Assembly: GCF_009649815.1 (NCBI RefSeq)
Contig: NZ_WJIC01000019.1
Location: forward strand, 62,001 to 126,000
Direction of reading: 5' to 3'
DNA length: 64,000 bases
From: Nocardia sp. SYP-A9097
GTDB lineage: Bacteria > Actinomycetota > Actinomycetes > Mycobacteriales > Mycobacteriaceae
Positions within the stretch are counted from its first letter, which is position 1. The number at the start of each line of letters is the position of its first letter. Under the pieces are notes generated by a model that saw only the letters and a list, made by a program, of their open reading frames with translations, was not told where the DNA came from and made no database searches. Position numbers and translations under genes: made by a program. Positions 7,600 through 16,453 of the stretch are shown in pieces.

Positions 7600-10500
7600 T
7601 TGGCAGTGCGTTTGGCCTGGGGCGTTATCGCGGACCGGGATCGTGGGGCTTGGCTGGCCGAGACCGGGGAGCGAGTCGATGCCCGCGATCTGGAGCCGAC
7701 CGCCGGGGCGGCAGTTGTGCTGGGCGACAGGGACAGTTCGGGTGATTCCGTCGCGTCGGCGCGGAAGGTATTGACCGACTTGATCGCGGCCGGTGGCGTT
7801 GTTGTCGCCGGGGCCGGAATCGATCTGGGTGCGGGGTTCGTATCCGCGCGGCTCGCGGGAGCGACCGGTGACAGGCGCGATGCGGTGCTCGCGGGGCTGC
7901 GGGTGCTCGGGATGAACGACGCCGAGCGGCTGGGCGAGCGAACCGCGACCCTGGTGGCGCTTTTCGGCGTCACCGCCACCAAACCCGTTGGCGCGGCGGC
8001 GGAACGGGCCATTGCCGAACAGCGGTGGGCGGCGCTCACGCTGGCATCGGCGGCCGCGGATGTGCTCGGACCGGAGCAGTTGGTGCGGGTGCTGGGCTGG
8101 GAAGCGCCCGAGGGCACCGATCCGATTCCCTCGGGTGCGCCGTCCACACTGGCGGCGAATATGCGGCGGGTGCTCGAATCCTATTCGCGGCCGAAGCGTT
8201 TGGAGCTGCTGGCCGATCTGTGGCAACAGGTGGGCGAGCGGCAGATCGCCGTGCGTAAACGCAAGCAGCTCATCGAGAGTCAGGATCTGACGATCCACGA
8301 CGAACTCTGGAGGCGAATCCAGCAGTACGGTGACGAGCGCACGGTGGAGCAGGCCATCGGGCGGCACAGCCAAGAGCCGACGATGATGGATGCCCTGCGC
8401 TTCCTGCCGACCTGGGACCGACTCTGGAAACACTGCGCGGAGCGCATGATTCAGGACGTCATTGCCGCGACCGTACTATTGCGCACGGCGCAGGCGGTGC
8501 ACGAGCATGGAGTCATCGACGGTATTGCCGCCATGCGCGACCAGATCGGCACCGCCGCAGCACTTTTCACCAAGGCCGAAATCAAACGGGCACAACGCCA
8601 TACACCTGGGCTGATCCACCTACCCGCGCGCCCGGGATGCCAACTCCACGAAATCGACTCCTGGCTACGGCACGGCCAGCCGATGAATGCGGCCTTCGAG
8701 CGATTCGTGCACGCGCGAGTCCGCAATGCCCTCGCCTACGGACTGGTGATCGACGACCTCTGCCACAACCTGTTCTGCAGCATAATCCCCGCGGACACCC
8801 TGCCCGGCGACGGATGGGATTCCGAATCACTGCAGGCCTGGCGGAATGCCGTGGGGTACAGCGTGATTCGCCCACCCGCCGAATGGCGGCAGAACCCGTA
8901 CGTACGCGAACCCCCGGCTTTGAACCTGGCCCATCGACTTGCCGAGAACTCCGATGAGGGCGAACGACCCGAGGCGGATCAGCCAGGCGACGCACCTGAA
9001 CCGGCAGATGTCGTGCGGAGGGCCGCGGCGGGCCAGCCCGGCAACGCACCCGAACTTGTCGCACGGCGGGCCGAGACGACGGTGCGCCTCAGGGGGCAGC
9101 AGGACGATGCGGCGGAGCGAGCAGGGGCGGACGAGCGGCCTGAAGTTGGTGAGCGGGCGTCCGATCTGCTTTGGTATGCCGAATTGGGCGATGCGATTGT
9201 GCGGGTGCGGGGGTTCGAACAGGCCGACGTGCGGCATGGGTATCGGGTTCCGCATTTCGAGACGAATCCGACTGAACCACAGCCGGATCCGCTGACCCCG
9301 CGCATGGATTCGATTCCGCTCGCGGTGGCGGGTGCGGCGCAATTGCTTTCGCTCGGCGCGAACTCTCCAGCGCGGTGCCGGGATTGGGGGCAGCTGCGGG
9401 CGGGGCTCATGACCAGCGGTGCGGTGGCCGCGGCGCTCAATAGCGAATTCGAGGTGGCCGAACCGGTTCTAGTGCATGACGGGACGGTGCTGCCCGGAAC
9501 GTCGGTGCGGATTCAGATTGCCCGCAATGCTTCACGCCTGGCCGAGTGGGCGGACTATATGGGCAATTGCATTGCGGGGCCGTGGTATCAGGATCAGGCG
9601 GTGCGCGGGGAGAGCATTCTGCTGGCCTTGCTCGATGAGGGCGACACGATTGTGGTCAATGCCGAGTTGCGAGCGATCAGCCCCGGCTGGCTGGTCGATG
9701 AGATTCACGGGCGATTCAATACCGATGCCGATGCCACACTCGAAAAGGCGCTGCGCCATTGGGTTCTCGACCTGCGGGCGGTCGAACCGGACACCGATAT
9801 CGCCGTGGCCGAACCGCCGGCGCGTGTTCGGCGGGCGAAGCCGAACGCGGTGCGCGAACTCGGTCCGGTACTGCGGGAGGCGGTACAGGCAGCCTTCGAG
9901 AGCGCACCCGGAACACTGCGGGTGCTCACCGCCGTGGCCGGCACGGCCGACGCCGATCCGAAAGTGCTTACGGCCCTGCGCCGTTCAACTTCCAGCAGGC
10001 TGGAGCAGCTGTGCGGTGAGGCGCTCGACACCAACCGGGTGACACTTCCCGAGCTGTGGGCGGCCGTCGAGAATCGCCGACTCGCCACCGCCCTCAAAGC
10101 CCTAGACCCCGCGCTGCTCGCACGGTATTCGCGACTGCAAGCATTGGCTGTCGATGCCCCATTGCCCTCGAAAGTCTTGCGCGAGTTGGTGAAAGCGCCC
10201 GAGCTGGCCATGGCGCGGTCCATGGAGCTGGTCTCACTGCGACTGCGCGCCGTGGTGGCGCACATGGCCATGACCGACGATCCCGTATTCGCCCGCGCTC
10301 TCACTCGGCGGCCGAGTCCGGAAGTTATCTGCCCATTCGCCATCGCGATCACCGCCGCCGGCAACCGCCCTTACCCGGTCAGCGCGATCTCCGAACCGGG
10401 CGCGGTCTCGGTATACGGGTTCCCCGCCACCTCCCTGGCCGACCCGGTGGGTCCGTGGGAACAGCACTTGCCCGCAGCGGCCGAGTTCGGTGACGGCATC

Positions 10501-10611
10501 GAGCGATTCTGGCAGCAGACCACCGAATCCGGTGTGCTGGTACCGGATTCATGGCTGCGGGCCGGAGGCTGGCAGGGAATTTGGGGTCGCGCCTGGTCCC
10601 ACACCGATTGA
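7600..10611 (+). CDS. Large PcfJ-like protein of unknown function
   Basis: 1003 residues from a TTG at 7600, chosen because GGGAG lies seven bases upstream and no ATG precedes the conserved-looking start AVRLAWGVIADRDRGAW. A segment near residues 645-725 (MGNCIAGPWY, then an INVAEL-like strand and EIHGRFN) resembles the PcfJ family (PF14284), named after a plasmid-conjugation operon protein but also found on chromosomes. A low-complexity Glu/Pro/Ala linker sits near residues 450-530. The N- and C-terminal parts are helical with no recognised domain. A terminator follows at 10626. Confidence 0.6.
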   Translation: MAVRLAWGVIADRDRGAWLAETGERVDARDLEPTAGAAVVLGDRDSSGDSVASARKVLTDLIAAGGVVVAGAGIDLGAGFVSARLAGATGDRRDAVLAGLRVLGMNDAERLGERTATLVALFGVTATKPVGAAAERAIAEQRWAALTLASAAADVLGPEQLVRVLGWEAPEGTDPIPSGAPSTLAANMRRVLESYSRPKRLELLADLWQQVGERQIAVRKRKQLIESQDLTIHDELWRRIQQYGDERTVEQAIGRHSQEPTMMDALRFLPTWDRLWKHCAERMIQDVIAATVLLRTAQAVHEHGVIDGIAAMRDQIGTAAALFTKAEIKRAQRHTPGLIHLPARPGCQLHEIDSWLRHGQPMNAAFERFVHARVRNALAYGLVIDDLCHNLFCSIIPADTLPGDGWDSESLQAWRNAVGYSVIRPPAEWRQNPYVREPPALNLAHRLAENSDEGERPEADQPGDAPEPADVVRRAAAGQPGNAPELVARRAETTVRLRGQQDDAAERAGADERPEVGERASDLLWYAELGDAIVRVRGFEQADVRHGYRVPHFETNPTEPQPDPLTPRMDSIPLAVAGAAQLLSLGANSPARCRDWGQLRAGLMTSGAVAAALNSEFEVAEPVLVHDGTVLPGTSVRIQIARNASRLAEWADYMGNCIAGPWYQDQAVRGESILLALLDEGDTIVVNAELRAISPGWLVDEIHGRFNTDADATLEKALRHWVLDLRAVEPDTDIAVAEPPARVRRAKPNAVRELGPVLREAVQAAFESAPGTLRVLTAVAGTADADPKVLTALRRSTSSRLEQLCGEALDTNRVTLPELWAAVENRRLATALKALDPALLARYSRLQALAVDAPLPSKVLRELVKAPELAMARSMELVSLRLRAVVAHMAMTDDPVFARALTRRPSPEVICPFAIAITAAGNRPYPVSAISEPGAVSVYGFPATSLADPVGPWEQHLPAAAEFGDGIERFWQQTTESGVLVPDSWLRAGGWQGIWGRAWSHTD

Positions 10612-10625
10612 TCTCCGAACCTTGA

Positions 10626-10650
10626 ATCCCGGCCAAAAACCTGCCGGGAT
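10626..10650. terminator. Hairpin between convergent genes
   Basis: ATCCCGGC (10626-10633) and GCCGGGAT (10643-10650) form an 8-bp stem with a 9-base loop. It lies between the end of the PcfJ-like gene (+) and the end of the isochorismatase-family gene (-), so it can serve both. There is no T-run. Confidence 0.55.
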
Positions 10651-10675
10651 GACAAGGCGGGCTACCAGGGCGGGG

Positions 10676-11257
10676 TTAGCGGGTTTCGAGTTCTTTCAGG
10701 ATTTGGTCGGTGGTGGCTACCAGGCCGAGGCGGGGGAAGATTTTGGTGGTGGTGTGGTCGTGGGAGGCGTGGTCCCGGTCGGCGGTGGCGTCTTCGACTA
10801 CTACGACGTTGTAGCCGTGTTCGTGGGCGGCTCGGGCGGTGGATTCGACGCCGATGCTGGTGGCGATGCCGGTCAGGACGATTTCGGTAATGCCGCGGCG
10901 ACGCAGTTGCAGGTCGAGTTCCGTGCCGTGGAAGGCACCCCACTGGCGCTTGGTGATGCGGATGTCGGTGGGCTGGACATCGAGGTCGTCTATGAGCTCG
11001 TCCCAGCCTTCGGGGAAGGTCACATTCTTCGGCATGGGGTCGGTGATCCGGCCGGGAGCGACATCCGCGCCGTCGGCCGAGAAGGACACGCGCACCAGGA
11101 CAACGGGGAGATCCTGGTCGCGGAAGGCGCGGGCCAGGGCGGCGGAGTTCTTCGCGACGACCTCGCTGGTGTGCGGGACGGTCGGCATACCGACGACGCC
11201 GCGCTGCAGATCGATAATGACGAGGGCGGTGCGCGGGTCCAGGAGTGTCGAAGGCAA
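10676..11257 (-). CDS. Isochorismatase-family (cysteine-hydrolase-like) hydrolase
   Basis: 193 residues from a TTG at 11257 (LPSTLLDPRTALVIIDLQRG), giving the usual family length; longer readings lack a family match. The Asp of IDLQRG and the Lys of ITKRQWGAF are present. The position of the catalytic Cys is Gly (GIATSIGVESTAR instead of ...VCVESTAR). In this superfamily the Cys-lacking members, such as EntB and PhzD, cleave isochorismate-type enol ethers, while amidases need Cys. The substrate is not determined. It is divergent from the 2OG oxygenase gene. Confidence 0.85.
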   Translation of the reverse strand: MPSTLLDPRTALVIIDLQRGVVGMPTVPHTSEVVAKNSAALARAFRDQDLPVVLVRVSFSADGADVAPGRITDPMPKNVTFPEGWDELIDDLDVQPTDIRITKRQWGAFHGTELDLQLRRRGITEIVLTGIATSIGVESTARAAHEHGYNVVVVEDATADRDHASHDHTTTKIFPRLGLVATTDQILKELETR

Positions 11258-11457
11258 GGGGCGAATCCTATTCCGGGAGTGGGGCTTCAGGGCTCGACGA
11301 GGCGGCCGAGCAAGCGCACTGCTCGTCTCCGTCAGACAATCTCGCAAGTTTACCTGTCGATTTTCATACGAAACGCCATGTCCGATAACCGCCGGTGCCG
11401 CGCCGCCACCTCCGGCAAATTGAAGCTGCGAATCACCACCCGATGGAAAGGACAACC

Positions 11458-12192
11458 ATGCCGGCGCCGACTGTTCGCTCCGAGCCGACACCGTGGGCGG
11501 CCCGCGCCACCGCGCAGAACTGGCCCGCCCTCACCGCCGAACTGGACGAGCACGGGCATGCGCTCATGGGCCCACTGCTGACCCCGGACGAGTGCCACGA
11601 ACTCGCGGACCTCTACGACAGTGAGCAACACTTCCGCTCCACCATCGACATGGCCAGGCATCGATTCGGCTCCGGACAGTACCGCTACTTCACCCATGAC
11701 CTCCCGGCGCCGGTGCGCGAACTGCGCGCGGCCCTGTATCCGAAACTGCTTCCCATAGCCCAGGATTGGGCCATCCGACTGCGCCGCCCCGGCACCTGGC
11801 CGCCACGCCTGGACGACTGGCTCGCCCAGTGTCACCAGGCCGGTCAGGAGAAATCGTCCCAGATCCTGCTGCGCTACGGACCCGGTGACTGGAATGCGCT
11901 GCACCGAGACCTGTTCGGCGACATGATCTTTCCACTCCAGGTCGTGATCGGCCTGGATACTCCCGGCGAGGATTACACCGGCGGTGAGTTCCTCATGGTC
12001 GAGCAGCGCCCGCGCGCCCAATCCCGTGGTTCGGCGGTAGCTCTCCCGCAGGGTCACGGCCTCATCTTCACCACCCGGGACCGTCCGATCCGCAGTGTCC
12101 GGGGTTGGTCCGCCGCGCCGATGCGGCACGGCGTGAGCACGGTCCGCTCGGGTCATCGCCGCACCCTCGGCCTGGTCTTCCACGATGCCTGA
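11458..12192 (+). CDS. 2OG-Fe(II) oxygenase family protein
   Basis: 244 residues. The ATG at 11458 follows GGAAAGGA at the right spacing. The iron facial triad is visible as HRD in ALHRDLFG and a distal His in MRHGVST, with an Arg for 2-oxoglutarate near the end (SGHRRTLGLVF). The sequence fits the PF09859 oxygenase family of about 230-250 residues, which is often called prolyl-4-hydroxylase-like but whose substrate is not established. Its stop overlaps a perfect 12-base palindrome, TGAACCGGTTCA. Confidence 0.8.
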   Translation: MPAPTVRSEPTPWAARATAQNWPALTAELDEHGHALMGPLLTPDECHELADLYDSEQHFRSTIDMARHRFGSGQYRYFTHDLPAPVRELRAALYPKLLPIAQDWAIRLRRPGTWPPRLDDWLAQCHQAGQEKSSQILLRYGPGDWNALHRDLFGDMIFPLQVVIGLDTPGEDYTGGEFLMVEQRPRAQSRGSAVALPQGHGLIFTTRDRPIRSVRGWSAAPMRHGVSTVRSGHRRTLGLVFHDA

Positions 12193-12246
12193 ACCGGTTC
12201 ACAACCTCCGGGCGTCAATCAGCCAGATCTGGATATTGGAGTTCTC

Positions 12247-12567
12247 CTAGTTCGCGCCGATGCGGTCGATCAGGCGCACCAGGTCGGTGACATCCTCTGT
12301 GCGAGCGAGTAATTCGATACGCAGGCCGGAGGACACATCGCTCTCGAAGCGCCGTCCGCGGTAACTCTCGACGCGATTGTCGCGGTCGTCGACCCGGTAG
12401 ACCTGGGTGACCACCATGCGCCGCACCCCGAAAGTCGCCAGGGCTCTTTTGATCTCGTCGAATAGACTGGGCGGCAGCACCAGCGTAATCAGTTTCGCGT
12501 CCGCTCCGCCGCCCGAATCCATGCTGTGGTAGCCGATCGTTCCGCCGAGGTGGAGCGGCGCGGTCAT
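12247..12567 (-). CDS. Divergent P-II-type nitrogen regulatory protein
   Basis: 106 residues. The ATG at 12567 has AAGGAG six bases upstream. After about 22 extra N-terminal residues, AKLITLVLPPSLFDEIKRAL and FGVRRMVVTQVYRV match the P-II ferredoxin-like fold. ESYRGRRF matches the T-loop base, including the Tyr of YRG that GlnB/GlnK proteins modify. The canonical GRQKGH segment is replaced by DDRDNRVE, and the chain ends after DLVRLIDRIGAN. It therefore lacks the C-terminal strand GDGKIFV and the ATP-binding end of normal P-II (about 112 residues). It lies 49 bases behind amt, the classic amtB-glnK order. It may sense differently from GlnK or be part of a decaying operon. Confidence 0.75.
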   Translation of the reverse strand: MTAPLHLGGTIGYHSMDSGGGADAKLITLVLPPSLFDEIKRALATFGVRRMVVTQVYRVDDRDNRVESYRGRRFESDVSSGLRIELLARTEDVTDLVRLIDRIGAN

Positions 12568-12616
12568 CAGGACTCCTTGCCGGGCGGCTCCGGATCCGCT
12601 TGCCGGACAGGCTGTT

Positions 12617-13911
12617 TCAGCACCCCCGGGAACCGACGAGGGTGTCGTCCGGGTACGCCTCCTCCTCGTGCACGCCGACATCACCGACCTCGAGGACGTC
12701 GTCGGGCAGGCGGAGTTTCATGAACAGGCTCAGGAATTTCAGGATCAGGAAGGTGATGAGCGCATCCCACACGATTATGGTCAGCGCCGCACCCGCCTGC
12801 CACAGAATGAGTTTCGGGTGATGCCCGTACAGCCAGCCGCCATAAGTCACATCGGCGACGTCACCGCCATTGCCCAGGTACACCTTGATATTCGGATCGG
12901 CGAGCACACCGACCAGCAGCCCGTCCGCGAGCCCGGCCACGCCGTGCGTGTGCACCACGCCCAGGGTGTCGTCGACCTTGCGGAACAGCCGGGTGCGGCC
13001 GAGTTTGTTCCAGGACAACCACACCATGGTGGAGGCCACCAGGCCGGCGATCATGCCATTGATGGCTCCCAGGAAATTCGGCCGCCGCGCCGGTCCGGCG
13101 CACATATCCCAGATGACCCAGGTCAGTACCGCCACCGCGGTGCACAGATTGGTATTGAGTACCGCCAGTGAGGCATCCGCGCCGGAGAAGTACGGATCCC
13201 CGCCGTTGAAGCCGTTCCACCCCAGCCACAGAATGCCCGCACCGGCCGCGGCCATGGGCAGGTTGTTGGGTACCGCGCGTTCCCGGTCGCGGGCCAGGCG
13301 CGGGCCGATGACCGCCGCCGCCACGAATCCGGTGGTGCCCGCGGCCAAATGGATGACATAGCCGCCGGAGTAGTCGATCGCGCCCATCTGCGACCACCAG
13401 CCGCCACCCCACAGCAGAAAGGCATTCACCGAATAGGCCAGAGTCGACCACAGCGGGACGAAGATCAGCCAGACCTTGAACTGATGCGGCCGATCACGCT
13501 GCCCAGGAACAACAGTGGCGTGATGGCGGCGAAGACGAACTGGAAGTACGCCAATGTGGTCTGGGAGAAACGGAATTGCGGCATCAGCCCGTCGAGGAGG
13601 GGAATCGATGCCCGATCTTGGTTATCGGAGCCGAGGATGGTGTGCGGGTGGCCGATTGCGGCCCGCAGAATTCCAGGACCGATCTGGACGGGTTCGCCGA
13701 ACCCCATTTTGTAGCCCCACAACACCCATACGACCAGGACCAGGGAGAACCCGGTGAAGGCCATGAGTATGGTGTTGACGGCCCACTTCCGTTGCACGAT
13801 ACCGCCGTACAGGATGGCGATACCGGGAATGCTCATGAGTCCGACGAGTGTTGCCGCTATCAACTGCCAGGCATTGTCGCCGGGGTTCAGCCAATCGGGA
13901 TAGGGTGACAT
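12617..13911 (-). pseudogene. amt: Ammonium transporter gene interrupted by a one-base frameshift
   Basis: The N-terminal 138 residues (WQLIAATLVGLMSIPGIAIL, GGIVQRKW) and the C-terminal 270 residues (GGYVIHLAAGTTGFVAAAVI, HTHGVAGLADGLLVGVLAD) are the two halves of one Amt transporter of about 431 residues. They lie in adjacent frames. Near 13475-13485 the first frame ends ...GRISSRSG-stop. Adding one base restores GRI, then FKVWLIFVPLWSTLAYSVNA, joining the halves. The whole span is 1295 bases, one short of 432 codons. The pore His pair and the C-terminal tail are otherwise intact. This is either a recent inactivating mutation or a sequencing error. The protein would import ammonium across the inner membrane. 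Confidence 0.85.
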
Positions 13912-14006
13912 GATTCTGCGCTACCTCACCGCTGGTGCGGGCAGGCACCGGACCCGCTACCGGCACTAAAGTTCTTGTGGCGTAAGGTGTCTAGCGTCAC
14001 TTCGGT

Positions 14007-14044
14007 GAACCAAGTGTTGTGCCGTGAGGTTTCCCGGCTATTAC
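14007..14044 (-). promoter_or_regulatory. Candidate GlnR site upstream of amt
   Basis: Reading toward amt on the minus strand, GTAAT-N6-GAAAC (14044 to 14029) fits the actinobacterial GlnR a/b box (gTnAc-n6-GaAAc) except for the last base of the first half. A weaker second pair (GCACA-N6-GGTTC) follows in phase. On the other strand GTCAC-N6-GAACC lies at 13996-14011. The position, about 95-130 bases upstream of amt, is what would be expected, because GlnR controls amtB-glnK operons in actinobacteria. Confidence 0.45.
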
Positions 14045-14204
14045 CCTCGGTTAAATCAATATTTCACGCTCCGTTCGGCATTCCGCCCGAGTATTCGAAA
14101 TGCGTGACCCGGCAATTGATTCCGACTGGTCGGAATGCGATCGACACAGCCCACCGGCTCCCGTACCATCGCCCTACCGGGAGCAGAGCCGGTGAAACGG
14201 GGGC

Positions 14205-15482
14205 ATGGGTGTGAGGAGTCGGCTACCGACTGCCATCCGCAATGGTGCGGAGTGGGCGCGACGTTTCGCGCGGACAGCGCCGGGGGTACTGAGCGCGGTG
14301 GTTGTCGGACTGGTGGCGCTCAGTCTGGTTTCGGGCCTGGTGTGCGCGAATCAGCTCAGCGAGAAGCGAACTCGGCGAGATACGGTGCTGACGCACTCCG
14401 AACCGCTCGCCAATGCGGCGCAGCGGCTGTATGTGGCGCTCTCGGCGGCCGATGCCACGGCGTCCTCGGCATTCCTGTCCGGGAATATCGAATCCCCGGA
14501 TGTGCGAACGCGATACCGGCAGGCGCTCGCCGATGCGGCAGCCGCACTGGCCGAGGCCACCACGGGGGCGTCCGATCAGCAGACGCGCGAGATCGTGGCG
14601 AGTATCTCCGCCGAACTGCCCACCTACACCGGTTTGGTGGAGGCGGCGCGGGCCAATAACCGGCAGGGGCTGCCGGTGGGTTCGGCGTATCTGAAGCAGG
14701 CGTCATCGCTCATGCAGAGCTCGGTGCTGCCCAATGCCGAACGGCTGCACGCGAATCGGCTCGCGCACCTGCGGTCGGACCAGCGCGATATCTCCACGCT
14801 GCCGGTGCTGAGCGTGATCATGCTGCTGGTGCTGCTGCTGGCTTTCGCCGCCGGATCGGTGGTGCTGCTGCGGCACACCAATCGCCGATTCAATCTCGGT
14901 GTGGGCGCCGCCGCGGCCGCGACGGTCGTGGTGCTGCTGTGGATAGTCACCGCTTCGATCATCGCTACCGGGGTGATCGATACCGGATCCAAAGGTGCGA
15001 CCGCGCGCTTCGAAACCCTCGCCAAGGTACGGATTCTCGCACAGCAGGCCCGCACCGAGGAGACCATGCAGCTCATTATTCGCGGTGATATCGGCGAGAG
15101 TGAGAACCGGTTCGGCCGCAAGATCAATGAGTTGCGCGACGATCTGACCACGGTGACGGAGGCGAATTCGACTGCCGCTACGGCCTTCTCCAGCTGGCAG
15201 GCCGGGCACGTCGCGGAGGTCAAGGCGTATCAGGCCAATGACTACAACGGTGCGGTGGCCCAGGCCATCGGTGTCACGCCTGAGAGTTCGGCGATCCGCT
15301 TCGCCGCCCTCGACGAGGCCTTGCGCACCGAACTCGACCGCACCCGGCAGGAGGTCCGCGATGGTGTGGACGGTGCCGGAGACGCGTTCCTACTCAGCCA
15401 GTTCGGCAGCCTCGCCCTGCTGATCGCGGCGGCGGTTGCCACGGCGGGCGGCATCTGGCCGCGATTGAAGGAGTTCCTGTGA
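14205..15482 (+). CDS. glnX: GlnX-like integral membrane protein of the PknG pathway
   Basis: 425 residues with four membrane segments at about 26-48, 200-221, 236-260 and 400-420. Two helical loops between them (about 50-195 and 262-398) would be extracytoplasmic and resemble sensor (CHASE3-like) domains. In mycobacteria glnX sits directly before glnH and pknG. GlnX is thought to relay binding of extracellular Asp/Glu by GlnH to the cytoplasmic kinase PknG. The same gene order is seen here. Its stop overlaps the glnH GTG start by four bases (GTGA). It heads a seven-gene operon. Confidence 0.85.
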   Translation: MGVRSRLPTAIRNGAEWARRFARTAPGVLSAVVVGLVALSLVSGLVCANQLSEKRTRRDTVLTHSEPLANAAQRLYVALSAADATASSAFLSGNIESPDVRTRYRQALADAAAALAEATTGASDQQTREIVASISAELPTYTGLVEAARANNRQGLPVGSAYLKQASSLMQSSVLPNAERLHANRLAHLRSDQRDISTLPVLSVIMLLVLLLAFAAGSVVLLRHTNRRFNLGVGAAAAATVVVLLWIVTASIIATGVIDTGSKGATARFETLAKVRILAQQARTEETMQLIIRGDIGESENRFGRKINELRDDLTTVTEANSTAATAFSSWQAGHVAEVKAYQANDYNGAVAQAIGVTPESSAIRFAALDEALRTELDRTRQEVRDGVDGAGDAFLLSQFGSLALLIAAAVATAGGIWPRLKEFL

Positions 15483-16447
15483 GCGCGCGCCTGCGAATGC
15501 TGTTGCTGGCCGCCGTGGCCGTGCTCGCCGCCGGATGCGGGCAGACCGCGGCGTCCACGCCCATGCAATTGCCCGCCGAGAATCTGCTGCCGCCGGGTGC
15601 GTCGACCATTGCCGGCGCGCCCGATCAGCGCGGTTCGGGCTGCGGTGATCCGGTCGCGAGCCTGCGGCCCGCAGCGCAGCCGAGTCCGGGAAATATGCCG
15701 GGTGGTTCCGCCATGGCGAAGATTGTGCAGAATGGCAAGCTGCGCGTCGGGGTGGATCAGAACTCGTTCATGTTCGGTTTCCGCAATCCCGCCACCGGGC
15801 AGATCGAAGGTTTCGATATCGATATCGCCCGGGAGATCGCCCGCGATATCTTCGGTGATCCGGATCGAATCGAACTGCGCCCCATCGTCTCCGCGCAGCG
15901 CGTCTCGGCACTGCAGAACGGGGACGTCGACATTGTGGTGCAGACCCTCTCGCCGACCTGTGAACGCCGCAAGAGCATCGAATTCTCCACCAGCTACTTC
16001 GAATCCGATCAGCGGCTGCTGGTCGCGAACAACTCCGGGATTCACTCCACCGCGGATCTGGCGGGCAAACGAATCTGCGGCGTCAATGGCACGATTACGC
16101 TCGGACCCATCCTCGCGCTGCCGCAGAAGCCTACCGTTATTGCCATGAACAACTGGCTGGACTGTCTCACCGCGCTGCAGCAGGCGCAGGTCGACGCCGC
16201 CAGCACCGATATCCCGATCCTGTACGGCCTGCAACAGCAGGATCCGAATCTGCAAGTGGTGGGTGAATCGATGGCGGTGGACACCTATGCGGTGGGAATC
16301 GGGCAGAACGCGAAGGATCTGGTGCGCTTCGTCAATGGCGTGCTCGAGCGGGTGCGGGGTGACGGCACCTGGCAGCGGTTGTACAACAATCGGCTGAACG
16401 CGCTCGGACCGATGCCCGCACCGCCCGCGCCCAAATATCTGGGGTGA
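15479..16447 (+). CDS. glnH: GlnH-like lipoprotein, amino-acid-binding sensor
   Basis: 322 residues from a GTG that overlaps the glnX stop, with AAGGAG upstream. The signal sequence MSARLRMLLLAAVAVLAAGC ends in a lipobox (LAAGC), so it should be a lipid-anchored surface protein. The body is a family-3 periplasmic binding protein: GKLRVGVDQNSFMFGF, then IEGFDIDIAREIARDIFG and ...LVRFVNGVLERVRGDGTWQRLY. The mycobacterial counterpart binds Asp and Glu. No ABC permease or ATPase accompanies it, which supports sensing rather than transport. Confidence 0.9.
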   Translation: MSARLRMLLLAAVAVLAAGCGQTAASTPMQLPAENLLPPGASTIAGAPDQRGSGCGDPVASLRPAAQPSPGNMPGGSAMAKIVQNGKLRVGVDQNSFMFGFRNPATGQIEGFDIDIAREIARDIFGDPDRIELRPIVSAQRVSALQNGDVDIVVQTLSPTCERRKSIEFSTSYFESDQRLLVANNSGIHSTADLAGKRICGVNGTITLGPILALPQKPTVIAMNNWLDCLTALQQAQVDAASTDIPILYGLQQQDPNLQVVGESMAVDTYAVGIGQNAKDLVRFVNGVLERVRGDGTWQRLYNNRLNALGPMPAPPAPKYLG

Positions 16448-16453
16448 GCGGCC

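Noticed and set aside
12190..12201. TGAACCGGTTCA palindrome at the end of the oxygenase gene
   Set aside because: A single 12-base palindrome over a stop codon with no promoter nearby; likely chance.
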